Below, in pieces: positions 41,541-51,596 of a stretch of DNA of 64,000 bases. This stretch comes from JAKEFM01 sp035695825. GTDB lineage: Bacteria; Planctomycetota; UBA1135; JAKEFM01. The DNA lies in contig DASRRH010000009.1 of NCBI GenBank assembly GCA_035695825.1, positions 62,001 to 126,000 on the forward strand. The letters are read 5' to 3'. Both the position numbers and the translations under genes were made by a program. The notes beneath the pieces are model-generated. The model saw nothing but the letters and a program-made list of their open reading frames with translations. It did not search any database and was not told the DNA's origin. The stretch's first letter is position 1; each line of letters starts with the position of its first letter.

Positions 41541-44500
41541 GGCGACGCGGGGCGCTCGAGGGCGCGGTCGTCGCCGTCCTCGGCCTCCTCGTCGCCCTCT
41601 TCGACGCCCGGGTCGCGAGGCGCTTCCCGGGGGCGCGGCTCGAGATGGGGCGGGCGAAGCTCTCCCGCCTGACCGAGGAAACGCGCCGGCGCCTCGGAAG
41701 CCTCGAGGACCGGGTCCTCCTCACCTACTACGCGAGCGACCGCGCGCGGATGCCCTCGCAGCTGCGGCGCGTCGAGCGCGACGTGACCGACCTCTTCGAG
41801 GCGCTGAAAGGGGCCTCCCGCGAGAGGCTGGACTACCAGATCGTCGACCCCGACGCCGACCCGGTCGCTCGGGACGACCTCGCGAGGTTTGCCGCGAAGC
41901 GCGCCGTTGCTCCCTTCCGGGCGCGGAGCGTCGAGCGGGACGCCTGGAGCGAGAAGACCGTCTGGTCGACGATCTCGATCGCCTACGGGCCGCGGCCCGA
42001 GTCGACGATCCCCGGAGTCGGACCCGAGCACCTCGAGCGGCTGCAACGCCTCCTCGTCGAGCATCTCGACCAGATGGAGCGCCCGCGGCGCGCCGCGATC
42101 GCGCTCGCGGCTCCGGCCGGATACGAGCAGCTCCGGGGCTTCCTCGCGCAGAAGGGGGAGGTGCGGACCGTCGACCTGGACGGAGGAGAGCGGATTCCCC
42201 CGGACGCCGACTGCCTCTTCTGGATGGACCCGCGGCGGGTCGACGACGCGCGGCTTGCCGAGCTCGACCGCTTCCTCCGGCGCGGTCGAAACGCGCTCCT
42301 CGCGGGGAGCGAGCATTCGTGGGAGGCGCGCCGGGGGGCCGACGGTGCCCCGGCGCTCACGGTCGAGCCGACGGGCTACCCGGCCGGGGCGCTCCTCGCG
42401 CACTTCGGACTGCGCGCGACGCAGGGGCTCCTCTGCGACGCTCGCGGCGAGCAGGCCTACGCCGGGATGGCTCCCGAGAGCCGGCCCGCGCCGACCCCCT
42501 TCGTGGTCCGGTGCATCGGGGTCGACCAGGACTTCCGGGGATGGCGCAACCAGCCGAACGGGAATCTCCTCTTCGAAGTCCCGACCCCCTTCGCCCTCGA
42601 CCCCGAGGCGCTCGAGGAGCGGGGGTGGCAGGCGGAGGTGCTCGCCACCTCGTCGGACAAGAGTTGGGTGGAGCCGCTGCCGAGGGGCCCGGTCCCGTTC
42701 GCGGCTCTCAGGCCCGAAGCCGGCGAGCCGGTGCCGAAACAGCCCCTGATGGTGCGCCTCAAGCCCCGCGATCCCTGGGAGGGGGCGGTCGTCCTCTGCG
42801 CCGCCTCGACCCCCTTCCGCGACGGGTACCTCCAGGGGCGGGAAGGGGTCGCGCACGAGCGGCTGGCGAGGGTCCTCGCCGACGCCTTCACGGCGAACGA
42901 TCGCCTCGTCCTCGCCCGCGCGGGGGCCCTCGCCGTCGAGCCGATCCCGGCGATGGGGGCGAGGAGCCGCGCGCTCTGGCGCGCGTTCGCGGTCCTCCTC
43001 CTGCCGGGCGCCCTCCTCGCCGTCGCGCTCCTGCGCGGCGCCTTCGCGAGGCGGGGGGAGCCGTCCCCTCGCCGGAGAGCGGGGGGGCCGCTCCTCGCGA
43101 CGGCGCTCGCCGGCGTCCTCGTCGTCGGCCTCCTCGCCCGGGCCGCGGGCGCATTCGGCGCGCGCGCCGACCTCTCCGAGTCTGGACGGAACGAGCTCTC
43201 CCCGCAGACCCGCGCGATCGCCGCGCGCGCGTCGGAGCCGGTCGAGGCGAAGATCGTCTTCTCGCCGCCCGAGAGGCTCCCCCCGTCGATGCGGCGGTGG
43301 AGCAAGCGGATCGGCGAGGCCCTGGCCGAGCTGCGACGCGCCGGCGCGCGGCTCTCCGTGCGCACGGTCGACCCGGACGAGCTCGACGAGGCGGAGAAGA
43401 AGACGCTCGCCGCCGAGGGGATCGAGCCCTTCCGGGTCACGACGAAGGACGAGGAGGTGACGACGGTCCGCACCGTCCATGCGGCGCTCCGCCTCTCCTC
43501 GCGGGGGAGGACGGAGGTGCTCCGCTTCCGGGACGCCGTCTCGATCGAGAACCTCGAGTTCCGCCTCGCCTTCGCCCTCTGGCGGCTGGAGACGGGGCGG
43601 CGGCCCCTCGTCGCCTTCGCCTCCGACGCCCCGCGCCTCTCGCCGGCCGAAGCCTGGGACCTCCAGCAGGCGAGCCTGACTCCCCCCTCGGGGACCGACG
43701 CCTACGCCGTCGCGCGGGGCCTCCTCGAGGGATGCGACTACCGGGTCGTGCACGTGAATCCCCGCGATCCGCGCCCGCCCGAGAGCCCGGACGCCTTCGT
43801 GTGGCTCCAGCCGCGCCGCGACGTCTCCGCGACCTACGACTGGCTCGCGCGCTACCTCCACCGCGGCGGTCGCGCCCTCCTCGCCGCGCAGCACTTCAAC
43901 GTCCAGGCGCGCCAGTACCGCGGCTCCGGGTACAAGCTCGTCTACTGGCCGCAGCCGCAGTTTCCCGACGTCGACCTCCTCTACTTCCCCGACCTCGGGA
44001 TCGAGATGGTCCGCGAGGTGCTCTTCGACGAGCTGAAGACGCGGATCGCCGCTGAGACCCAGGTGAACCGCGCTTACGCGCGGCCGGACCTCGAGGTCCA
44101 GACCTCGGCCCTGCCGTTCCTGCTCCGCGCCTCCGCCGCGAACTTCTCGAAGGACTCGGCCGTCACGCGATCCCTCGGCGACCAGGCCTTCGTCTGGGGC
44201 GCGTACGTCCGGACGGACGAGGCGAAGCTCCGCGCCCACGGCCTTCGGGCGAAGCCCCTGATCACGACCTCGGCCCGGACCTGGACCTTCCCGTGGAAGG
44301 GGGGATGGATCCCGGACGAGGCGCTCGCGGGCCCGCCGCGCGGGGAGGGCGGCCAGCCCTCCTGGCTCGGCAAGCTCGCCCTGGCGGCGGAGATCGAGGG
44401 GGACTTCCCCGAGCCGGCCGAACCGCTCCGGATCCAGCCGAAGATCTTCCCGGGGGCGACCTCGGAGCCCGCCGCGTCGAAGCCCGCCTTCGCCGCATCG

Positions 44501-44809
44501 ACGCCGGGAGCGCCGGGGCGACTCCTCCTCCTCGGCTGTTCCGAGATGTTCAAGAACCATCGCGTGCTCGACCCCGAGTTCCGCGGCGACCACCTGCTCC
44601 TGAACGCCGTCGCCTCCCTCGCCCTGCCGGAGGATCTGGCCGAGATCGCGGCGCGCCGTCCCGAGCAGCGCGGCTTCGACTTCGTCGAGCCGCAGGACCG
44701 CCTTCGCTGGCGCGGGATCGTCCTCGCGGGCTTGCCGGCGGCGCTCCTCCTTTTCGGGTTCCTCCGCGCCGTCGCCCGCCGGCGACCCACGTGGGTCGCG
44801 ACGCCGTGA
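41537..44809 (+). CDS. Double-length GldG-like ABC transporter auxiliary protein
   Basis: A 1090-residue protein from GTG 41537 (GTGA overlap). The first half has one N-terminal membrane segment (GAVVAVLGLLVALFDARVA) and GldG landmarks: LSRLTEETRRRLGSLEDRVLLTYYASD, RRVERDVTDLFEAL and IVDPDADP. Two membrane segments lie near residues 480-500 and 518-538 (LLPGALLAVALLRG; LLATALAGVLVVGLLA). The second half repeats the theme: LSESGRNELSPQTRAIAARA, VDPDELDE, VWLQPRRDVSATYDWLARYL and LLGCSEMFKNHRVLD, with a final membrane segment at about 1062-1081. Ordinary GldG-like proteins are about half this size, so this looks like an internal duplication or fusion of two such subunits. It is probably a large periplasmic part of the exporter. 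Confidence 0.88.
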   Translation: MRRRGALEGAVVAVLGLLVALFDARVARRFPGARLEMGRAKLSRLTEETRRRLGSLEDRVLLTYYASDRARMPSQLRRVERDVTDLFEALKGASRERLDYQIVDPDADPVARDDLARFAAKRAVAPFRARSVERDAWSEKTVWSTISIAYGPRPESTIPGVGPEHLERLQRLLVEHLDQMERPRRAAIALAAPAGYEQLRGFLAQKGEVRTVDLDGGERIPPDADCLFWMDPRRVDDARLAELDRFLRRGRNALLAGSEHSWEARRGADGAPALTVEPTGYPAGALLAHFGLRATQGLLCDARGEQAYAGMAPESRPAPTPFVVRCIGVDQDFRGWRNQPNGNLLFEVPTPFALDPEALEERGWQAEVLATSSDKSWVEPLPRGPVPFAALRPEAGEPVPKQPLMVRLKPRDPWEGAVVLCAASTPFRDGYLQGREGVAHERLARVLADAFTANDRLVLARAGALAVEPIPAMGARSRALWRAFAVLLLPGALLAVALLRGAFARRGEPSPRRRAGGPLLATALAGVLVVGLLARAAGAFGARADLSESGRNELSPQTRAIAARASEPVEAKIVFSPPERLPPSMRRWSKRIGEALAELRRAGARLSVRTVDPDELDEAEKKTLAAEGIEPFRVTTKDEEVTTVRTVHAALRLSSRGRTEVLRFRDAVSIENLEFRLAFALWRLETGRRPLVAFASDAPRLSPAEAWDLQQASLTPPSGTDAYAVARGLLEGCDYRVVHVNPRDPRPPESPDAFVWLQPRRDVSATYDWLARYLHRGGRALLAAQHFNVQARQYRGSGYKLVYWPQPQFPDVDLLYFPDLGIEMVREVLFDELKTRIAAETQVNRAYARPDLEVQTSALPFLLRASAANFSKDSAVTRSLGDQAFVWGAYVRTDEAKLRAHGLRAKPLITTSARTWTFPWKGGWIPDEALAGPPRGEGGQPSWLGKLALAAEIEGDFPEPAEPLRIQPKIFPGATSEPAASKPAFAASTPGAPGRLLLLGCSEMFKNHRVLDPEFRGDHLLLNAVASLALPEDLAEIAARRPEQRGFDFVEPQDRLRWRGIVLAGLPAALLLFGFLRAVARRRPTWVATP

Positions 44810-45876
44810 CCAAGGCTATCCCCCTCCTCGCCGTCCTCCTCGGGGCTCTCGTCGCCGCCGATCTCGCGCTCTCCAAGGCGGGCGGCGAGACCCGACGCCG
44901 CAGTTCCAAGGTCCGGCGCCTCGTCCCTCCGGCGGAACGCGAGGCCGAGCGGGTGGCGGTCCTCAAGCTGGAGGGAGGGGGCCGCTTTCCCCCCATGGTC
45001 TACGCGCGGGAAGCGGGGGGGTTCTGGCGCTGCCGGACCTACCACGGGGCCCTCGCGAGCGAGGCACTCGTCGAGAGCGTGCGGAAGAAGCTCTTCGAGG
45101 GAGGGGGGGTCGTCCAGAGCGTCGACCCGGCGAAGGCTCCCTCGTACGGACTCGACATGCCGGCGATGGTCCGCCTCTCGGTCCACGGGCCGCGAGGGCT
45201 CGAGGCTCCCGAAGCGGATCGGATCCTCTCTCTCGACGTCGGCGCGGCCGCGCCGTCGATGAGCGGCGGCTACGTGCGCCGGACGGGGGAGGGGGAGATC
45301 TGGTCGGTCGACGTGAACCTCCGCGAGGAGCTCGCCCCGCAGGAGCCGACGGCGCTCCCCCCCCTCGTCGAGCGGACCCTCTTCCCGACTTCCTGGCCCG
45401 GTGCGAAGAAGGGGATCCGGTCGTTCCGCATCGAGCCGGGCGGCGCCGAGGCGTTCGAGCTCGAGGGGCGCCCCCGCGAAGTGAGCCCGGAGGAGATGCG
45501 GTCGGGCAAGTCCCCCTGGCAGTGGTTCGTGAAGACGGCCGCCGGCGAGCAGCCGGCGAACGAGGCGCTCGCGTCGAGCTACGCGGCCTTCCTCCAGCGC
45601 GCGCCGCGCCTCGACGTCGCGGAGGCGGGCCTCGAGCCCCAGGCGGGCCTCGGCGCGCCGATGGGCAAGGTCACCCTGATCCCGAACGAGGGCGACCCGC
45701 TCGTCGTCACGGTCGGGTCGGGCCGGATCGGCGCCAGCGTCCCGGTAAAGAACTCCTTCGGCCAGACGCTCGACCTCGCCGCTCCCCTCGTCGCGCCGTT
45801 GCTCGTCCCGCGCGCGGAGCAGCTCCTGCAACCCGCTGGAGCGAATCCATGGGAGCCGTTCCTGAAGGAGCGCTGA
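44806..45876 (+). CDS. DUF4340-like protein, last gene of the ABC exporter operon
   Basis: A 356-residue protein from GTG 44806, overlapping the GldG-like stop (GTGA). One N-terminal membrane anchor (IPLLAVLLGALVAADLAL) is followed by a periplasmic beta-rich region. Landmarks are REAERVAVLKLEGGG, VYAREAGGFWRC, SYGLDMPAMVRLSVHGP and the C-terminal repeat-like LDVAEAGLEPQAGLGAPMGKVTLIPNEG. DUF4340 proteins usually follow GldG-like genes in this order, which supports the assignment. Its role in transport is not known. The gene ends 9 nt from a convergent minus-strand gene. Confidence 0.8.
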   Translation: MTKAIPLLAVLLGALVAADLALSKAGGETRRRSSKVRRLVPPAEREAERVAVLKLEGGGRFPPMVYAREAGGFWRCRTYHGALASEALVESVRKKLFEGGGVVQSVDPAKAPSYGLDMPAMVRLSVHGPRGLEAPEADRILSLDVGAAAPSMSGGYVRRTGEGEIWSVDVNLREELAPQEPTALPPLVERTLFPTSWPGAKKGIRSFRIEPGGAEAFELEGRPREVSPEEMRSGKSPWQWFVKTAAGEQPANEALASSYAAFLQRAPRLDVAEAGLEPQAGLGAPMGKVTLIPNEGDPLVVTVGSGRIGASVPVKNSFGQTLDLAAPLVAPLLVPRAEQLLQPAGANPWEPFLKER

Positions 45877-45885
45877 GCGGGAGCG

Positions 45886-46452
45886 TCAGCGCTCGAGGAT
45901 CGCCTGCAGCCGGTCGAGGCGCCCCGTCCAGAACGCGCGCATCTTCGCGACCTCTCTCGCTCCGGCGAGCTTGCGGTGCTGGAGGTTCACCATGCTCTTG
46001 CCGGGGCCCTTCCCGAGGAAGTAGGCCTCGACGCTCGTCTCCCCGTCGCCCCAGGTGATCCGCATCGTCTTCTCCTTCGTCGCCTTGCGGACCGCGATCG
46101 CCTCGGGGAGCCAGCGGGCGCGGATCTTCGGATCGTCGAACGCGCGGTAGAGCTTCGCGATCGGGACGCCGACCGTGCGGCTCCCGCTCACCTGGAAGCC
46201 GTCGAGCGACTGGTTCACCTTGCGCAGCCCCCGACCCTGCTCGTACCCGACGGTCACCATCTGCGACCACCAGCCGGAGACCCCCTGCTTCTCGTAGAGG
46301 AAGGCCGCGGTCTCCTTGTGGGGCCACTTCCTCGCCCCGGCCTTGTCGAGGATTGCGAACCACTCCTTCCACTTCTTCCCCGTGCGCTTGGCGACGGCGG
46401 CGTCGCCGACCCCTGCGAAACGCTCCTCGGCCGCGGGTCGCTTCCTCGCCAT
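45886..46452 (-). CDS. SRPBCC/AHSA1-like protein with DUF4287-type N-terminus
   Basis: A 188-residue protein. Residues about 20-75 (TGKKWKEWFAILDKAGARKW then GVSGWWSQMVTVGYEQGRGLR) match the DUF4287-type helical module. Residues about 85-188 are an AHSA1/START-like beta-grip with a helix: GSRTVGVPIAKLYRAFDDPKIRARWLPEAI and MRITWGDGETSVEAYFLGKGPGKSMVNLQHRKL. Such proteins bind hydrophobic ligands or act in stress responses. It is the last gene of the operon, starting 7 nt after the stop of the upstream oxidoreductase gene, and is probably cytoplasmic. Confidence 0.88.
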   Translation of the reverse strand: MARKRPAAEERFAGVGDAAVAKRTGKKWKEWFAILDKAGARKWPHKETAAFLYEKQGVSGWWSQMVTVGYEQGRGLRKVNQSLDGFQVSGSRTVGVPIAKLYRAFDDPKIRARWLPEAIAVRKATKEKTMRITWGDGETSVEAYFLGKGPGKSMVNLQHRKLAGAREVAKMRAFWTGRLDRLQAILER

Positions 46453-46459
46453 CCTCCCC

Positions 46460-47652
46460 TCACGCGCGCGGCCGGCCCGGCATCGGCACCACCCGGACGG
46501 GCGGCTCGTACGCGATGCCGGGATTTGCCCAGTCGAAGCCGGAGGGGGTGAGGTCGAGGCTCGAGGCGAGGATCTCGTCCCAGGTGAGCGCCTTCCCCGT
46601 GTAGGCCGCCTCGCGGCCGAGGATCGCGAGCAGCGTGCTCTCCGCGATCTGCTTCGTCTCGTTCAGGGGGGACCCCGAGCGGATGCTCTCGATCAGGTCG
46701 GTCTGCTCCTGGACGTAGGCGTCGGGCGCCTCCCCCTGGAAGGTCCAGGGGTTCGCCCCCGCGATCGTCCCGGCGTAGGGGGAGGCGACCCCCTCGCTCC
46801 CGTAGAACCAGGCGCCCACCTCGCCGAAGGCGCCGGCGATCTGGCGGTTCATCGAGAGGCAGTGGACCCCCCCCTCGAACGCGTAGTCGACCGCGAAGTG
46901 GTCGTAGACGTTGCCGTGCTCGGGGCCCGTCCGGGCCTGCCTCCCTCCCGTTCCGATCGCGCGGGCGGGCTTCGCCCGGAGCGTCCACGCCACGACGTCG
47001 AGGGTGTGGACATGCTGCTCGACGAGGATGTCCCCCGAGAGCCAGTCGAAGTAGGGCCAGTTGCGGACCTGGTAGTCGAGCTCCCGTTCGCCGGGCTTGC
47101 GGTCGTATCTCCAGAGCGCCCCCGTGTTGTACCAGGCGCGCGCGGAGAGGACTTTCCCGATCGCCCCCTCGTGGACCCGGCGGATCGTCTCGCGGAACTT
47201 GCGGTGGTGGCGGTAGAGGGTCCCTGCCACGACGCCGAGCCCCTTTCGCCCCGCCTCCTCTCCGGCCGCGAGGATCTTGCGCACGCCGGCCGGGTCGACG
47301 GCGACCGGCTTCTCGAAGAAGACGTGCTTTCCCGCCGTGACCGCCGCGGCGAAGTGGAGGGGCCGGAATCCGGGGGGCGCGCAGAGGAGGACGAGGTCGA
47401 CCCCGCAGTCGAGGAGCCTCCGATAGGCGTCGTAGCCCGCGAAGCAGCGCTCCTCCTCGACGGCGTACCCCTCGTGCTTCAGCCCCGCGAGGTAGGTGCG
47501 GCATTCCGCGAGCCGGTCGGGGAACGCGTCGGCGAGCGCGACCAGGCGCAGGCCCGGCGCGGCCATCAGGAAGTTCTCCGCCGCCCCCGTGCCGCGCCGG
47601 CCGCAGCCGACGAGCCCCGCGCGGATCGGCTCGGGTCCCTTCGAATCCCGGC

Positions 47653-47656
<4 letters not shown>
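46460..47656 (-). CDS. Gfo/Idh/MocA family oxidoreductase
   Basis: A 398-residue protein from GTG 47656, overlapping the upstream gene by GTGA. The Rossmann motif reads IRAGLVGCGRRGTGAAENF and the active-site lysine lies in FFEKPVAVDPAG. DILVEQHVHTLDVVAWTL is the conserved histidine region of the C-terminal domain. No export signal is evident, in contrast to its neighbour at 47653-48909, with which it shares clear homology throughout (RTGPEHGNVYDHF against RTEPVYGHIYDHF). The pair probably arose by tandem duplication, one copy exported and one not. Family members oxidise or reduce sugars with NAD(P); the substrate here is unknown. Confidence 0.93.
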
Positions 47657-48905
<1,249 letters not shown>

Positions 48906-48909
<4 letters not shown>

Positions 48910-49568
48910 TTCTCCTCCCGGATCCGGATGTTCCGCCAGTGGATCGGATGCCCCTCGTTCTGGAAGGCGATGTGTCCCGCCTCCGCCTTGACGCCCGAGG
49001 CGAGGCCCACGACCGCGCCGTTCAGCTTGACCGCGACCTTGTCTCCCTTCACCTCGATCTCCGTCGCGTTCCACTCGGCGAGGGGTCGGCGCGCCTTCTT
49101 CCTCGCGGCGGCGTCGTCCTTGACGGTCGCCTTGATCCCCATCGACCGGATCGCGCCCGCCTCCCGGAACGACCCCTCTACGGCGAGGCTCTTCGGCCAG
49201 ACCTTGTCCGGCTCGTTCACGAAGAGGAGGACGCCGCTGTCTCCCTCGAACCTCGTCTCGTCCTTGAGGACGCCGAGCGGCTTCTCGTACCTCCACTCGA
49301 ACCGGAAGGTGAAGTCGCGGTGCTTCTCCGTCGTGTAGAGGAGTCCCTTCGGCCCCCCTCGGCAGACGAGCTCCCCCTCCTCGACCCCGAAGGGGATCGT
49401 GACCGTGATCGGCTCGCCGGGCGACACTCCCTCCCTCTTCTCCACGGCGTGGATCTGCCACTCGCGGAGGTCCTTCCCGTCGAAGAGCGACCGGAAGCCC
49501 TCCTCGTCGTCCTTCGCTTCCTGCGGAAGGAAGGCGAGGAGGAGCGGGTAGAGCGAGCGTGGACCCAT
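48906..49568 (-). CDS. DUF1080 (3-keto-disaccharide hydrolase-like) secreted protein
   Basis: A 220-residue protein. The leader SLYPLLLAFLPQEA is a weak signal peptide. The body has the family landmarks GFRSLFDGKDLREWQ, GELVCRGGPKGLLYT, DFTFRFEWRY, GDSGVLLFV, PLAEWNATEIEVKGDKVAVKLNG and GHIAFQNEGHPIHWRNIRI. The fold is a concanavalin-like jelly-roll, known to bind or cleave 3-keto glycosides in one studied group. It overlaps the Tat-exported oxidoreductase gene (GTGA) and follows another DUF1080 gene by 9 nt, so all are one operon. Confidence 0.92.
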
Positions 49569-49577
49569 GCTTCGCCC

Positions 49578-50201
49578 CTACTCGGGCCGGATCCGGAGAT
49601 TCCTCCAGTGGATCTCCGCCCCCTCCGACTGGAAGCCGATGACCCCCTCCTTGAAGGGGTGCTCGGTCACGGTGGAGATCAGGGTCCCGTTGACGCGCGC
49701 GGCGACCTGTCCCCTCTTCGCGACGATCTCCATCGAGTTCCACTCGCCGACCGGCTTGCACGCCTTCTTCCGGGCCTCGGCGTCGGTCGTGAACTTCGTC
49801 TGCTCCTTCGACTCGATCGGGATGATGCGGGCGACCTCCTTGTTCATCCCCTGGACCTCGATGCTCCGCGGCCAGATCTTGTGCTCGGTGATGAAGAGGA
49901 GGTAGCCGCTGTTTCCGCCGAAGTCGTCGTCGTTCTTCAGGTCTGCCGGCCGCTTGTAGCGCCAGTCGAACCGGAGGGTGAAGTCGCCGTAGGGCTTCTC
50001 CGTGTAGAGGTAGCCGGGCGGCGTCCCCGTGCAGACGATGGCGCCGTCCTTCACGGAGAAGGTCTTCGCCGGGTCGGCGTCCTTCTCGCCGAAGTGGAAC
50101 TTGAAGCCGGCGAGGTCCTTGCCGTTGAAGAGCGGGACGAAACCCTTCTCGTCCTCCTGCGGAGCGAGAAGGAGGAAGGGGAGCAGGGCCCGGTGGAGCA
50201 T
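49578..50201 (-). CDS. DUF1080 secreted protein, first gene of the operon
   Basis: A 207-residue protein from ATG 50201 with an excellent GGAGGACT ribosome-binding site; an upstream in-frame start would add a non-signal extension. The short leader MLHRALLPFLLLAPQ indicates export. Landmarks are GFVPLFNGKDLAGF, GAIVCTGTPPGYLYT, DFTLRFDWRYKR, GNSGYLLFITEHKIWP, PVGEWNSMEIVAKRGQVAARVNG and GVIGFQSEGAEIHWRNLRI. It is a paralogue of the next gene. TAGGAC on the minus strand at 50226-50221 is a possible -10 element for the operon. Confidence 0.92.
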   Translation of the reverse strand: MLHRALLPFLLLAPQEDEKGFVPLFNGKDLAGFKFHFGEKDADPAKTFSVKDGAIVCTGTPPGYLYTEKPYGDFTLRFDWRYKRPADLKNDDDFGGNSGYLLFITEHKIWPRSIEVQGMNKEVARIIPIESKEQTKFTTDAEARKKACKPVGEWNSMEIVAKRGQVAARVNGTLISTVTEHPFKEGVIGFQSEGAEIHWRNLRIRPE

Positions 50202-50272
50202 GGCGAGTCCTCCGGCGGGGGTCCTATCCGGCCCTTCCCCGGGCGTCAACCGAGGGGACTCCGTCCCGGGCC

Positions 50273-50278
50273 TACAAT
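50273..50278 (+). promoter_or_regulatory. -10-like TACAAT immediately before a GTG start
   Basis: TACAAT ends 8 nt before GTG 50287, so a transcript beginning at the usual distance would start at or next to the codon (leaderless). No good -35 hexamer is seen at 16-18 bp. Confidence 0.45.
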
Positions 50279-50286
50279 CCCTTCCC

Positions 50287-50562
50287 GTGGAGAAGGCGCT
50301 CCTCCCCGGCGCAGACCTGATCGAGGCGGGGCTCGCCGACCTCGCGCGAGGGGTCGAGTCGATCCCGGCGCTCCTCGTCCTGGTCGGGGCGCCGCGGCTC
50401 CGGGAGGGTGGGATCGCGGTCCCGGAGACGGGGATCCGCGATCCCGAACATCGCCTCTACGCGAGGCTGGGTGAAGAGGACCCGGACTCGGCCCACTCCC
50501 GCTACAACGCGCTGATTCGGAGGCTCGTGAGCTACGAGAGGGCGCTCGAGTGCGCGCCCTAG
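50287..50562 (+). CDS. Small protein, partner of the nucleotidyltransferase (possible toxin-antitoxin component)
   Basis: A 91-residue helical protein from GTG 50287. It reads LLPGADLIEAGLADLARGVESIPALLVLVGAPRLRE, then DPEHRLYARLGEED and SRYNALIRRLVSYERALECA. From memory, small proteins with the same SRYNALIRRLVSFERA ending occur upstream of DUF6036-type nucleotidyltransferases in many genomes. It overlaps the next gene by 13 nt, which implies coupling. It may be the partner of a toxin-antitoxin pair, but which member would be toxic cannot be said. Confidence 0.75.
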   Translation: MEKALLPGADLIEAGLADLARGVESIPALLVLVGAPRLREGGIAVPETGIRDPEHRLYARLGEEDPDSAHSRYNALIRRLVSYERALECAP

Positions 50563-51089
50563 CCGACGCGGAGCGGATCCGGGAGTTCTTCCGAGAACTC
50601 GGCCGCGAGGCGAGGACGCCCGCTCGAGCCTATCTGACCGGGGGCGCGACGGCCGTGCTCCTCGGCTGGCGCGAGACGACGATCGACGTCGACGTCCGGT
50701 TCGTCCCGGAGAGCGATGCGCTTCTGCGGGCCATCCCGCGGCTCAAGGAGTCCCTCCGGATCAACGTGGAGCTGGCGGCTCCCCTCGACTTCGTCCCCGT
50801 GCCGCCCGGCTGGGAGGAGCGGAGCCGGTTCGCATTCCAGGAGGGGAAGCTCGCCGTCTACCACTTCGACTTCGACGCCCAGGCGCTCGCGAAGCTCGAG
50901 CGCCGACACGCCCGCGATCTGGAGGACGTCCGCGAGATGATCCGCCGGGGTCTGGTCGACCCGAAGAGGCTCCTCGAGGGCTTCGAGAAGATCGCGCCCG
51001 AACTTCATCGCTACCCGGCGGTCGATCCCGGCTCCTTTCGGCGGGCCGTCGAACGCGCGGCGAAGGAGTCCGGGGGCTCCGTGTCCTGA
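50550..51089 (+). CDS. DUF6036/MNT-type nucleotidyltransferase-like protein
   Basis: A 179-residue protein from GTG 50550. The nucleotidyltransferase core is visible near residues 27-52: AYLTGGATAVLLGWRETTIDVDVRFVPE, with the glycine-glycine turn and the D-x-D (Asp-Val-Asp) metal pair. Another acidic segment, YHFDFDAQALAKLERRHARDLEDVREMI, follows, then a helical C-terminus. This matches the AbiEii/MNT-like superfamily that in other systems transfers nucleotides to a partner. It overlaps the 91-residue gene upstream. The AbiEii-like relationship suggests a stress or phage-defence role, but that is inferred. Confidence 0.8.
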   Translation: MRALADAERIREFFRELGREARTPARAYLTGGATAVLLGWRETTIDVDVRFVPESDALLRAIPRLKESLRINVELAAPLDFVPVPPGWEERSRFAFQEGKLAVYHFDFDAQALAKLERRHARDLEDVREMIRRGLVDPKRLLEGFEKIAPELHRYPAVDPGSFRRAVERAAKESGGSVS

Positions 51090-51171
51090 CGCGAGGTCTG
51101 CGATTCCCGGGCGACCGGAAGGGGAGGGAGGAGTTCTCGTCCCTGCTCTCCCTCTCCTGTCTCGCGGGGGG

Positions 51172-51522
51172 TCAGATGGCTTCCTTCTCGTAGCGCTCGA
51201 TCGTCGTCTCGACCTGCCAGACGGCCTCCTCGGCCTCCTCGAAATTCTTCGCGTCCGCGACCGCGTGGGCCATCACGCCGAGCATCCCCGCCCACGGGAG
51301 GACGACTCGAAGCTTCTCCAGTTCGAGGATCCGCCGGACTCGCAACGCCTCGTCCGCGATCCCCGAGGAACGGTCCGCCTCCGCGGAGATCCGGTCGTGG
51401 AGCCGCTCGACGTAGGCCTTGAAGGCGTAGAAGCGACTCTCCGGGACCGCCGTTCGGCAGGCGGGGAGCGCAACGAGGGGAGAGAAGAACAGGAATGCTC
51501 GGATGCAGCCTTCGAGCTTCAT
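51172..51522 (-). CDS. Small secreted (possibly lipid-anchored) helical protein
   Basis: A 116-residue protein. The leader MKLEGCIRAFLFFSPLVALPAC has a hydrophobic core ending in a cysteine, resembling a lipobox (LPAC) although proline at that position is unusual. The mature part is helical and charged: FYAFKAYVERLHDRI, RVRRILELEKLRVVLPW and AEEAVWQVETTIERYEKEAI. No domain was recognised. It is transcribed alone on the minus strand. Confidence 0.6.
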   Translation of the reverse strand: MKLEGCIRAFLFFSPLVALPACRTAVPESRFYAFKAYVERLHDRISAEADRSSGIADEALRVRRILELEKLRVVLPWAGMLGVMAHAVADAKNFEEAEEAVWQVETTIERYEKEAI

Positions 51523-51596
51523 GGTCCGTACCTCGCAGGGAGCAGGGGGATTGTGGCAAGAGGCTCTCGCCCGGTGGGAGCCCGAGGAGATCCGCG

